Below the pieces are notes generated by a model. It saw only the letters and a program-made list of their open reading frames with translations, did not search any database and was not told where the DNA came from. The position numbers and the translations under genes are program-made. Below, in pieces: positions 53,859 to 61,254 of a DNA stretch of 64,000 nt. This DNA is from Thermomicrobiales bacterium (GTDB taxonomy: Bacteria; Chloroflexota; Chloroflexia; Thermomicrobiales; CFX8). The stretch spans positions 558,001 to 622,000 of the forward strand of contig JBAOIG010000005.1 of NCBI GenBank assembly GCA_037045155.1. The letters run 5' to 3'. Positions within the stretch are counted from its first letter, which is position 1. The number at the start of each line of letters is the position of its first letter.

Positions 53859-54936
53859 ATGGGGAATGTAGTCCTCCGCGATGTCTGCAAGGCGTTCCAG
53901 CAGAAGAACGTCGTCGACCATGTCAACCTGGAGATCAACCGGGGCGAGTTCTTCACCCTCCTCGGCCCGAGTGGTTCCGGGAAGACAACGACACTGAAGA
54001 TGCTGGCTGGGCTGGAGATGCCGACGTCCGGCGACATCCTGATCGATGGCGTCCACGTCACGACGCTGATGCCGCACCAGCGCAACATCGGCATGGTCTT
54101 CCAGAACTATGCCCTCTTCCCGCACATGACGGTCGAGGATAACGTCAGCTTCCCGCTAAAGATGCGTCGAGTGGACAAGAAGGAGACTTCCGAGCGGGTA
54201 CGGCAGGCGCTGGAGATCGACCCAGCTCGGCGAGTTCGGCAAGCGCTACCCGCGCCAGCTCTCCGGTGGCCAGCAGCAGCGCGTGGCATTGGCGCGAGCG
54301 ATGGTCTATAACCCGTCGATCCTGTTGATGGACGAGCCGCTCGGCGCACTCGATCGCAACCTGCGCGACCACATGCGGCTGGAGCTCAAGCGGCTACAGC
54401 GGCAGATCGGCGCGACCGTGCTCTACGTCACCCACGACCAGGACGAGGCGCTGTCGATGTCCGACCGCGTCGGGGTGATGAACGACGGTAAGCTGCTGCA
54501 GGTAGCCGACCCGAAGACGCTCTACGAGTACCCGACCACCCAGTTCGTCGCCACGTTCATCGGCGAGTCGAACGTCCTCCCGGCTCGGGTCGTCGCAGCT
54601 AATGGCGACCTGACGCTCGACGTCGATGGCCTGCGCGCGAATGTCCGCGCCTCACGGGTCGACGGAGTCCAGCAGGGCGACCACGTCGTCATCGTGCTTC
54701 GGCCCGAAAAAGTGCAGATTAGCGACGCCGCACCCGATGCCACCGCCGACCTGAATTCAGCCAGCGCCCGCGTCGAGGAGATCGTCTACATGGGTCAGAC
54801 CGCGCAGGTCTTCGCCCGCTCCACCGCCGGCGCGCGGCTGCTGGCGCGTGTCCCCAGCACGATGCGGATCCCGGCTGTGGCCGACGAGGTACAACTCACC
54901 TGGCGCGCGGCGGACACACGGGTTCTGCCATCGTAA
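53859..54936 (+). pseudogene. potA: ABC transporter ATP-binding protein (PotA-like), single-base frameshift
   Basis: Two frames together encode one PotA-type ATPase of about 358 residues. The first (53859 to about 54220) has Walker A (GPSGSGKTT) and the Q-loop (GMVFQNYALFPHM). After a CCC run at 54221-54223 the frame shifts by one base. The signature motif LSGGQQQRVALARAM, Walker B (ILLMDEP), the switch His (THDQDEA) and a C-terminal TOBE-like regulatory domain are all intact in the other frame. Removing one C restores the frame (reads IDQLGEFG). It is either a sequencing error or a very recent mutation that would disable the transporter. Confidence 0.9.
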
Positions 54937-55078
54937 TCATTCGCAACTCGGCATTGACGGGCGCGACCACAAAAGTCAGTATCCGCAACCGACTTATCAG
55001 TCCAGGGTATGGCAACCAATGCCCACCCAGTGTCGTCATAGTCAACAGGATAGATGCTTTGGCCGCATGGCCCGATCG

Positions 55079-55351
55079 TTACGGATCGTAGTGATACCGC
55101 GCCTGCAGGAACGTCACCCGATCGTCATCGACGTGATAGACGAGCCGGTGCTCCTGCGTGATCCGGCGCGACCAGGTGTCGGGGTCGAGATACTTCAGGC
55201 GTTCGGGTTTGCCGATGCCGGCGAACGGGTCGCGGAGGACGGCCCCCATAAGTCGCAGGACGCAGAGTGCGGTCTTGCGGTCCGTCGCGATCCAGAATTC
55301 GAGGTCTTCTCGGAAGTGCTCGTCGAGGACGCACACTCGGCGAGTGGTCAT
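55079..55351 (-). CDS. yoeB: YoeB-family mRNA-interferase toxin
   Basis: A 90-residue RelE/YoeB-type toxin that cleaves mRNA at the ribosome. It matches YoeB with Glu50 (IGKPERLKY), Arg69 (EHRLVYHV) and the terminal His87-Tyr88 pair (RYHY), the catalytic set of the family. It overlaps the antitoxin stop by four bases and is the second gene of the operon, as in yefM-yoeB. Confidence 0.92.
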   Translation of the reverse strand: MTTRRVCVLDEHFREDLEFWIATDRKTALCVLRLMGAVLRDPFAGIGKPERLKYLDPDTWSRRITQEHRLVYHVDDDRVTFLQARYHYDP

Positions 55352-55629
55352 TCGTCGGTGAGGCCAATATCGGACTTAATGGCAGCGAGACTGGTCGGCG
55401 TCCCCTCGCGAGCCTTCGCTCGCGCCAAGGCCGCTAACAGCCGTTCGGCATTCGTCCGCGAACGAAGAAGCTGTACAGTCTCCATCAGCCCGTTGAGGTC
55501 ATCCGCAGCGATGAGTGCGACCGGCTCTTGACCGAGCCTCGTGATAATCACTGGCTCTCGCTCCTCAACGACTTGGTTGAGGAGTTCATCGAATCGCGCA
55601 TGCGCGTCGGCGTCGGTTATCGCACCCAT
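55348..55629 (-). CDS. yefM: YefM/Phd-family antitoxin
   Basis: A 93-residue antitoxin. The N-terminal DNA-binding/dimer part has the pattern FDELLNQVVEEREPVIITRLGQEPVALI, and the C-terminal flexible tail would bind and block the YoeB toxin. The start is the ATG at 55629, with AGGAATGG ten bases before it. It precedes and overlaps yoeB; the pair should repress its own promoter. Confidence 0.9.
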   Translation of the reverse strand: MGAITDADAHARFDELLNQVVEEREPVIITRLGQEPVALIAADDLNGLMETVQLLRSRTNAERLLAALARAKAREGTPTSLAAIKSDIGLTDE

Positions 55630-55779
55630 GACCAGTTCCATTCCTGATCACATCGACAATGACAATAGAGTGCAAGCGGCGACACGTCCCGTCAACCCGA
55701 GGATCGACCCAATATCGATCCCACCCCGCTCCGTTCGACTACGCTGTAGCAACGATACGCGAAATCGAAGGGGACACCT

Positions 55780-56370
55780 ATGCGGAAAATCGTCGTTTGG
55801 GAGTTCATCACGATCGATGGCGTGATTCAGGCGCCGGGCAGGAAGGACGAGGATACCGAGGGTGGGTTCGAGCACGGCGGGTGGACGTGGCCGTATCGGG
55901 ACGACAAGATCCGCGAACGGGTGTTCGAGGTGATCGGACGGGGCGATACGCTTCTGCTGGGGCGCAAGACGTGGGAGATCCACGGCGCGTCGTTCGAGCC
56001 AATGGCCGACGACGACCCGAACGAGCCGGGCTTCAACCGGATGCAGAAGTACGTCGTCTCCAACTCCCTGACCTCGGCCGACGCCTGGCGCAGATCGACG
56101 ATCATCAGCGGCGACGTCGTCGGCGCAATCCGTGAGCTGAAGGCGCTGGATGGAGGCGACATCCTCGTCCATGGCAGCAGCGTGCTGATCCAGACGCTGT
56201 TCGAGCACGGGCTGGTAGACGAGCTCAATCTGGCCGTCTACCCGATCGCGCTCGGCAGCGGGAAGAGACTGTTCGCAAGCGGCAAGCGGGTCAACATGAG
56301 GCTGGTCGACGCCACGCCAGTGCCGTCGGGCGTTGTCATGATGCGTTACGTGATGGACCGACCGGAATAA
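55780..56370 (+). CDS. Dihydrofolate-reductase-family (RibD C-terminal domain) protein
   Basis: A 196-residue protein of the RibD_C/dihydrofolate-reductase-like fold. Segments are WEFITIDGVIQAPG at the N terminus, LLLGRKTWEIHGASFEP in the NADPH-binding region, ALDGGDILVHGSSVLIQTL and ELNLAVYPIALGSGKRLFA. It is probably an NADPH-dependent reductase of unknown substrate, since many such stand-alone members are not true DHFR. AGGGGACACCT precedes the ATG. A hairpin terminator follows. Confidence 0.88.
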   Translation: MRKIVVWEFITIDGVIQAPGRKDEDTEGGFEHGGWTWPYRDDKIRERVFEVIGRGDTLLLGRKTWEIHGASFEPMADDDPNEPGFNRMQKYVVSNSLTSADAWRRSTIISGDVVGAIRELKALDGGDILVHGSSVLIQTLFEHGLVDELNLAVYPIALGSGKRLFASGKRVNMRLVDATPVPSGVVMMRYVMDRPE

Positions 56371-56376
56371 GGATAG

Positions 56377-56416
56377 AAGGCGCTCGCCCGTCCCCAGCGG
56401 GACAGGCGGGCGCCTT
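56377..56416. terminator. Bidirectional rho-independent terminator
   Basis: An 18-bp imperfect stem (AAGGCGCTCGCCCGTCCC with GGGACAGGCGGGCGCCTT, two mismatches) and a four-base loop lie between the stops of the convergent reductase (56370) and aminotransferase (56431) genes. AA/TT arms at both ends suit termination from either side. Confidence 0.7.
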
Positions 56417-56430
56417 GCCGTGCGCGATGC

Positions 56431-57588
56431 TTATCCGACGGTCTTCACCATACGGGCAACCGCCTCTTCGAGGATCTCGGGGGAGGTGGCCATGTTGACC
56501 CGAACGTGGCCCTCGCCGCCGGCGCCAAAGGTGACACCGGAGTTGAACGCAACGCGGCCCTTCTCGAGGAAGGCAGCGGCAGGATCGTCGCCCAGGCCAA
56601 GGCTGCTGCAATCGAGCCAGGCGAGGTAGGTCGCCTCGGGCATCCGATAGCCAACAGTCGGCAGATGCGTCTCCAGCAGGTCGCCGAGCAGCTTGCGATT
56701 GGCGTCGATGCCGCGGATCGCAGCGTCATTCCAGTCGCGAGCGCTATTGAACGCCGCCGTGTGGGCGATCGATGCGATGTGTCCCGCGCCGTGGAAGCCC
56801 AGTGCCGCCAGCTCCTCGGCGGCATCCGCGCCGGCCAGGACCAGTGCGGCCTTGAAGCCCGCCAGGTTCCAGCCCTTCGAGGCTGACACGACCGCGAAGT
56901 CCGGCCCGGTATTGGCGACGCTCAGGTACGGCACCATCGTCGAGGTCGGCATGACCAGCGGGGAGTGGATCTCGTCGGAGATGACACGGACGCCGTACTG
57001 GCGGGCCAGGTTGGCGACGTTCTGCAACTCGGCGCGGGTGTGGACAACGCCGCTGGGATTGTGCGGGTTGCAGAGCAGGAACACTGCGTTCTTGCCGCCG
57101 GCGGTTGCCTCCTTGAAGGCAGCATCGAGGGCAGCCGAGTCGAGCCGACCCTCCGCATTGAGCGGCGCGGCGACGACCGGTCGGTCGAGCGTCTTGGCCA
57201 CGCCGTAGAACGGCGGGTAGACCGCCGGCGTCAGGATGATCGCCGACTCCTCATCGCCGATGGCGCGGGAGACTTCACGGACGCCGCTCATCACGTCGGC
57301 TACCATCGCCGTCGCAGTAATGTCGGGCGAGTAGCCCCAGCGGTCGGAGGCGTACGAGGCATACGCTTCGGCGTAGCCGCGACCCCACGGATAGCCGGTG
57401 TCGCCGTTCGCCAACGCTGCCATCACCGCATCGACGATTGGCTGGGCGACATAGGCGTCCATCTCCGCAACCCAGAGCGGCAGCACATCGGTCGGATACA
57501 GATTCCACTTCGCGCAGGTCCGGGTCCGCAAGCGGTCCAGATCCAGATCGGCAAACGGGTTTGCCACAGTCGTCTGAAGGTCTGCCAT
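56431..57588 (-). CDS. PatB/MalY-type PLP aminotransferase (cystathionine beta-lyase-like)
   Basis: A 385-residue fold-type I PLP enzyme close to PatB/MalY C-S lyases. It has the entry block KWNLYPTDVLPLWVAEMD, the substrate-anchoring GYPWGRGYAEAYASY, the CNPHNPSG motif and the PLP-binding Lys in SASKGWNLAGFK. The start ATG at 57588 has GAGGGACGG seven bases before it; longer frames upstream are Arg/Ser-rich noise. It probably cleaves cystathionine or related amino acids to a keto acid, ammonia and a thiol, a link to sulfur metabolism. Confidence 0.9.
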   Translation of the reverse strand: MADLQTTVANPFADLDLDRLRTRTCAKWNLYPTDVLPLWVAEMDAYVAQPIVDAVMAALANGDTGYPWGRGYAEAYASYASDRWGYSPDITATAMVADVMSGVREVSRAIGDEESAIILTPAVYPPFYGVAKTLDRPVVAAPLNAEGRLDSAALDAAFKEATAGGKNAVFLLCNPHNPSGVVHTRAELQNVANLARQYGVRVISDEIHSPLVMPTSTMVPYLSVANTGPDFAVVSASKGWNLAGFKAALVLAGADAAEELAALGFHGAGHIASIAHTAAFNSARDWNDAAIRGIDANRKLLGDLLETHLPTVGYRMPEATYLAWLDCSSLGLGDDPAAAFLEKGRVAFNSGVTFGAGGEGHVRVNMATSPEILEEAVARMVKTVG

Positions 57589-57830
57589 CAACCGTCCCTC
57601 ACTACTCCACGAGCACGCCCGATCGCGCGCCACGAAATCCATCGCCCAGTCATCGGGCGCGGCGAGATCCACCAAGCCGGCGCCGGGGCTCTCTAACCCT
57701 GTCCACATCGACAGCCAGCCGGCCGCGACTCTCCCACCACCCGCTATCCTAACGCTTTTCGCATCGTAGCCATACCCTGATCTGCGATGCCAGCCCAAAA
57801 TCGCGTCCCACCCGCCGGCACAGCGCGCTA

Positions 57831-60788
57831 TTAGCTCCGCTCGGGCCGCCCGACTGGCCCATCGATCGCGAACGCGCCGGGATCCGGCTTGTACGGACGG
57901 AGTAGCCAGAGCGGTCGACGCAGGTTGCCGGGGCCGGGGGCAGGGCGGGTGAGCGCCATCCAGCGCTTGTACACCTCGTGCGATTTGTTCGTGTCGACGA
58001 CGATGTCGCCGTAGCGATCATCCGGGCCGGCCTTCACGACGCGAACCTTCTGGTGCCAGGCGTGCGCGCCGGAGATCGGGTCCGGCTGAACCGGGAACGT
58101 CAGGTTCTGATGCACGCCGGCGTCGCTCCACCAGATCTTCGACGAGTCCGGATCGCTGCTCTCGAACGGTCCGACTCCCTCCAGCTGACGCAGGCGGAAG
58201 ACTCCGCCGCCGTCCTCGTCAATCTTCACCAGCGCGGACGACCAGCGCTCGTTGCCGGCCGCCGGAGCAAGCCGCCAACGGCCGAGATGGTGCGAGCAGG
58301 CGGCGACTCCGGGCCGCAATCCCTCGGTCACCCAGGCGCGGTCGACGAAGTGGCCGATCTCCGTCTCGATCCGCACGAGGTCGCCGGTCTCGACGCCAAT
58401 CCGCTTCGCGTCGCTCGGGTGTAGCCAGAGCGGGTTGCTATGCGAGATCTCGTTCAGCCATTTCGAGTTGGCCGACCGAGTGTGAACCAGCGTCGGGATG
58501 CGGTAATTCGGCAGCAACACCATCTCCCCCTTCGCCACGTCGATCGTCTCCGGAGCGACATGGCTTGGGATGTGGACCGGGATCGCGTACTCCGGCCAGC
58601 CCCAGTCGTGGACGGTGCGCGAGAAGAACTCCAGCTTGCCCGACGGCGTTGGCCAGCCTCGTCGCGCCTCCCCATCGACCATCACGCCGACGGCGCGGCC
58701 ATCGGTTGTCCCCGGCGGCATGCCGGGCATCGGCACCATGTTGGTCGGGTGCGGGCGCGGCGAGGGGCTCATGATGACGCCATTCTCGTCCGTGCGCGCG
58801 CCATCGAGCTCGGCGGCCGGCACCAGTTCGTCGAAGCTCCGGAACGGGCCTTTGCGAATCTCGAACGCGCTGTACTTGCGCATGTACTCCAGCGGAGTGA
58901 GGCCCTCTTTCGCCGCCTCCTCTGGCAGACCCGGCACCGAGTTTTCGAAGATCCAGCGGTAGTACTCCTCGACCGTCACCTTCCCGCCGGGTCGATATGG
59001 CGACTCGTAGTACTGCCGAATGCCAAGCGCGCCATCGGGATCGATCCGCCAGGACAGCTCGATCCAGAATTCGTTCTCTTCCCAGACCTCACCCGGGTTG
59101 GCATCTCGAGTGAGGTCGACGGCCTCACCCATGCGCTCCATCGCCACTCGCACGACCGGCTGGCGGAAGGCGATCCACTGCGCAGAGTGCGTCTCGTAGG
59201 AGATGGTGTCGTGGCGCTCCGGCCCATGGCCCATCGGCAGGACATAATCCGCGAACCAGGCGCTCTCGCTCCAGGTCGGGGTCAGGGCGGCGTGCAGGCC
59301 GACTTTATCCTCGTCGCGCAACGCCTCCAGCCAGGTGAAGCCGTCGGGGTTGGTCCAGAGCGGATTGTAGACACGGCTGAAGTAGACCGAGAGCTTGCCA
59401 CGCCCCTCTTTGAGGAAGTGGGGCAGGAGGATACTCAACTCGTGGTGGGTGAGTGGAAACTCCTTGGGCCAGCTCAGCTCGTTCCAGACCTTCTGCTTGC
59501 CCGGCTCGGCGAACGGGCGAGGGACGAACTTGTTCCAGACGTTCGGCATCGTCCCGCCCGGCGCGCCAACGCTGCCGGTCAGAACGTTGAGGAAGAAGAG
59601 CGCGCGAGGGACGGACCAGCCGCCGAGATGGCCGGCCGCGGCGGCTCGCCAGTTGTGGGCGGCAAACGCCGAGCCGGCCCGGCCGATCTCGTGAGCGACA
59701 TCACGGATCATCGATGCCGCCACGCCGCTCTCGGTCGCGGCACGGTCGGGCGTGTACTCGCCATAGATGTCCTTCAGCAGCTCGACGAAGCGATCGAACG
59801 TCTGCTCTTCGGCCGGGTGGACGACGCGCATGAACTCGTCCCAGTTCGTCCACTTGCGAACGAACTCGTGGTCGAACGACCCTTCCTGGATCAGGATGTT
59901 CGCCATCGCCAGCAGGACGATCGTGTCAGTTCCGGGAGCAGGGGCCATCCAGTAGTTGGCCATCGACGCGGTGTTGGACAGGCGCGGGTCCATAACGGCG
60001 ATCTTCGCGCCCTTCATCCGCGCCTCGGTAATGCGCTGCGCGTGGGGGTTGAAATAGTGGCCACTCTCGAGATGCGCCGAGTTCAGCAGAATGAATCGCG
60101 CGTCGGCGTAGTCGGGCGAGGGCCGGTCAATACCCATCCAGAACGCGTAGCCGGTGCGTCCGCCAGAGGAGCAGATGTTGGTGTGCGAGTTATGACCATC
60201 GACACCCCACGACCAGAGGACGCGCTCCATGTAGCCATCCTCGCCAGGCCGGCCGACGTGATACATGACCTCGTTCTGCCGCCCGTCGGTCAGCGCCGCG
60301 CGGATGCGCCCGGCGATGTCGTCGAGCGCGGTGTCCCAGGTGACACGCTCCCACTGGCCGGAACCACGCGGGCCGCTCCGCTTCATCGGGTAGAGGATGC
60401 GCTCCGGGTCGTTGACCTGGTTGAGCGTTGCCGGGCCTTTGGCGCAATTCCGCCCGCGGCTGGCCGGGTGAAACGGGTTGCCCTCCAGCTTGCGGATCTG
60501 GCGCGTCTCCTTGTCGACGTAGGCTAGCAGCCCGCAGGCCGACTCGCAGTTGAAGCAGATTGTCGGCACGATCGTGTAGCGCCGTTCGATCCGCTCTGGC
60601 CACGCCTTCGCGTCCAGCTCGACCCAGTCATCCCACTTCTCGGGCGGCGGGAAGGCCGACAGCCCGGAGGTCTGTGACGGGACGAAGGGCTCGGTGACGG
60701 GGCGGGTTACGGGAGGGACCTCACCCCCCCGGCCCCCCTCTCCCGTGGGGAGAGGGGGGAGGGGGTTACGATTGTGGGTGCTGGTCAT
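57831..60788 (-). CDS. Molybdopterin oxidoreductase catalytic subunit (PsrA/PhsA/SoeA-like)
   Basis: A DMSO-reductase-family molybdoenzyme of about 985 residues. Near the N terminus four cysteines for one [4Fe-4S] cluster are seen (CFNCESACG, then GRNCAKG). The molybdenum ligand is likely the Cys of NICSSGGRTG. No Tat signal is present, so the enzyme should face the cytoplasm, as in SoeA-type sulfite dehydrogenases; PsrA and PhsA are usually exported. Residues 8-24 are translated from an inverted-repeat element (60716-60765) and are not part of the family core. The start ATG follows GAGGGAGAAC. It is the last gene of the cstR-like operon. Confidence 0.88.
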   Translation of the reverse strand: MTSTHNRNPLPPLPTGEGGRGGEVPPVTRPVTEPFVPSQTSGLSAFPPPEKWDDWVELDAKAWPERIERRYTIVPTICFNCESACGLLAYVDKETRQIRKLEGNPFHPASRGRNCAKGPATLNQVNDPERILYPMKRSGPRGSGQWERVTWDTALDDIAGRIRAALTDGRQNEVMYHVGRPGEDGYMERVLWSWGVDGHNSHTNICSSGGRTGYAFWMGIDRPSPDYADARFILLNSAHLESGHYFNPHAQRITEARMKGAKIAVMDPRLSNTASMANYWMAPAPGTDTIVLLAMANILIQEGSFDHEFVRKWTNWDEFMRVVHPAEEQTFDRFVELLKDIYGEYTPDRAATESGVAASMIRDVAHEIGRAGSAFAAHNWRAAAAGHLGGWSVPRALFFLNVLTGSVGAPGGTMPNVWNKFVPRPFAEPGKQKVWNELSWPKEFPLTHHELSILLPHFLKEGRGKLSVYFSRVYNPLWTNPDGFTWLEALRDEDKVGLHAALTPTWSESAWFADYVLPMGHGPERHDTISYETHSAQWIAFRQPVVRVAMERMGEAVDLTRDANPGEVWEENEFWIELSWRIDPDGALGIRQYYESPYRPGGKVTVEEYYRWIFENSVPGLPEEAAKEGLTPLEYMRKYSAFEIRKGPFRSFDELVPAAELDGARTDENGVIMSPSPRPHPTNMVPMPGMPPGTTDGRAVGVMVDGEARRGWPTPSGKLEFFSRTVHDWGWPEYAIPVHIPSHVAPETIDVAKGEMVLLPNYRIPTLVHTRSANSKWLNEISHSNPLWLHPSDAKRIGVETGDLVRIETEIGHFVDRAWVTEGLRPGVAACSHHLGRWRLAPAAGNERWSSALVKIDEDGGGVFRLRQLEGVGPFESSDPDSSKIWWSDAGVHQNLTFPVQPDPISGAHAWHQKVRVVKAGPDDRYGDIVVDTNKSHEVYKRWMALTRPAPGPGNLRRPLWLLRPYKPDPGAFAIDGPVGRPERS
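60716..60765. repeat. Left inverted repeat of the DUF559 cassette
   Basis: Reads GGACCTCACCCCCC on the left, then an internal hairpin CCCCTCTCCCGTGGGGAGAGG. The same element, inverted, stands at 61208-61250. This copy lies inside the molybdoenzyme gene, just after the stop of the DUF559 gene, and codes for the Pro/Gly-rich stretch near residue 8-24 (PLPPLPTGEGGRGGEV). Confidence 0.75.
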
Positions 60789-61167
60789 GGTGTTCTCCCT
60801 CGGTACGGGCTGTGCTCGCGATCGCCGCAAGCACGTCGGGCAACTGGTTTAGCACTCGGTCATTCGGGAAGCGAAGGACACGCAAGCCATGTAGGTTGAT
60901 CGCTTCCTCACGGGCCTGGTCAAGCCCGGCCTGGGTGTCGTGGACGGGTCCGTCTACCTCGATCACCAATCCTGCGGCGTCACAATAGAAGTCGGCGATG
61001 TATCCGCCGATCACCTGCTGCCGCCGGAATTTCAGCCCGTCGAGCCGACCACCTCGAAGCGCCTCCCACAGCCACTCCTCGGCGGGCGTCATGGACTGCC
61101 GAAGCTCACGTGCCCGATCCCTCGTCCCGGACCTGACGTCCTGTCCCTTTATGATCCCCCGTGACAT
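60766..61167 (-). CDS. DUF559 endonuclease-fold protein
   Basis: A 133-residue protein of the DUF559 family, a restriction-endonuclease-like fold related to Vsr. Diagnostic parts are SMTPAEEWLWEALRGG, FRRQQVIGGYIADFYC and the acidic motif LVIEVDGPVHDTQ. The start ATG at 61167 has GGAGGAGGGCATGGG before it. It overlaps the molybdoenzyme start by about 23 bases. It is flanked by an inverted repeat pair (60716-60765 and 61208-61250) and interrupts an operon, so it may be a small mobile or repeat-linked cassette. The DNA target is not known. Confidence 0.88.
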   Translation of the reverse strand: MSRGIIKGQDVRSGTRDRARELRQSMTPAEEWLWEALRGGRLDGLKFRRQQVIGGYIADFYCDAAGLVIEVDGPVHDTQAGLDQAREEAINLHGLRVLRFPNDRVLNQLPDVLAAIASTARTEGEHHDQHPQS

Positions 61168-61207
61168 CCCATGCCCTCCTCCCGACCCCACGTGCTTTGC
61201 CCCATGA

Positions 61208-61250
61208 CACCCCCTCTCCCCACGAGAGAGGGGGCTGGGGGGTGAGGTCC
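61208..61250. repeat. Right inverted repeat of the DUF559 cassette
   Basis: The reverse complement reads GGACCTCACCCCCCAGCCCC and matches the left copy closely, including the internal palindrome (CCCCTCTCCCCACGAGAGAGG on the plus strand). It lies between the DUF559 start and the stop of the Fe-S/NrfD gene, four bases from that stop. Confidence 0.75.
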
Positions 61251-61254
61251 CCGC

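Noticed and set aside
58440..60527. Long open frame on the plus strand opposite the molybdoenzyme (about 695 codons)
   Set aside because: It is Arg/His/Asp-rich with no family pattern. The minus-strand gene has clear cluster and motif residues. Such antisense frames are common in high-GC coding DNA.
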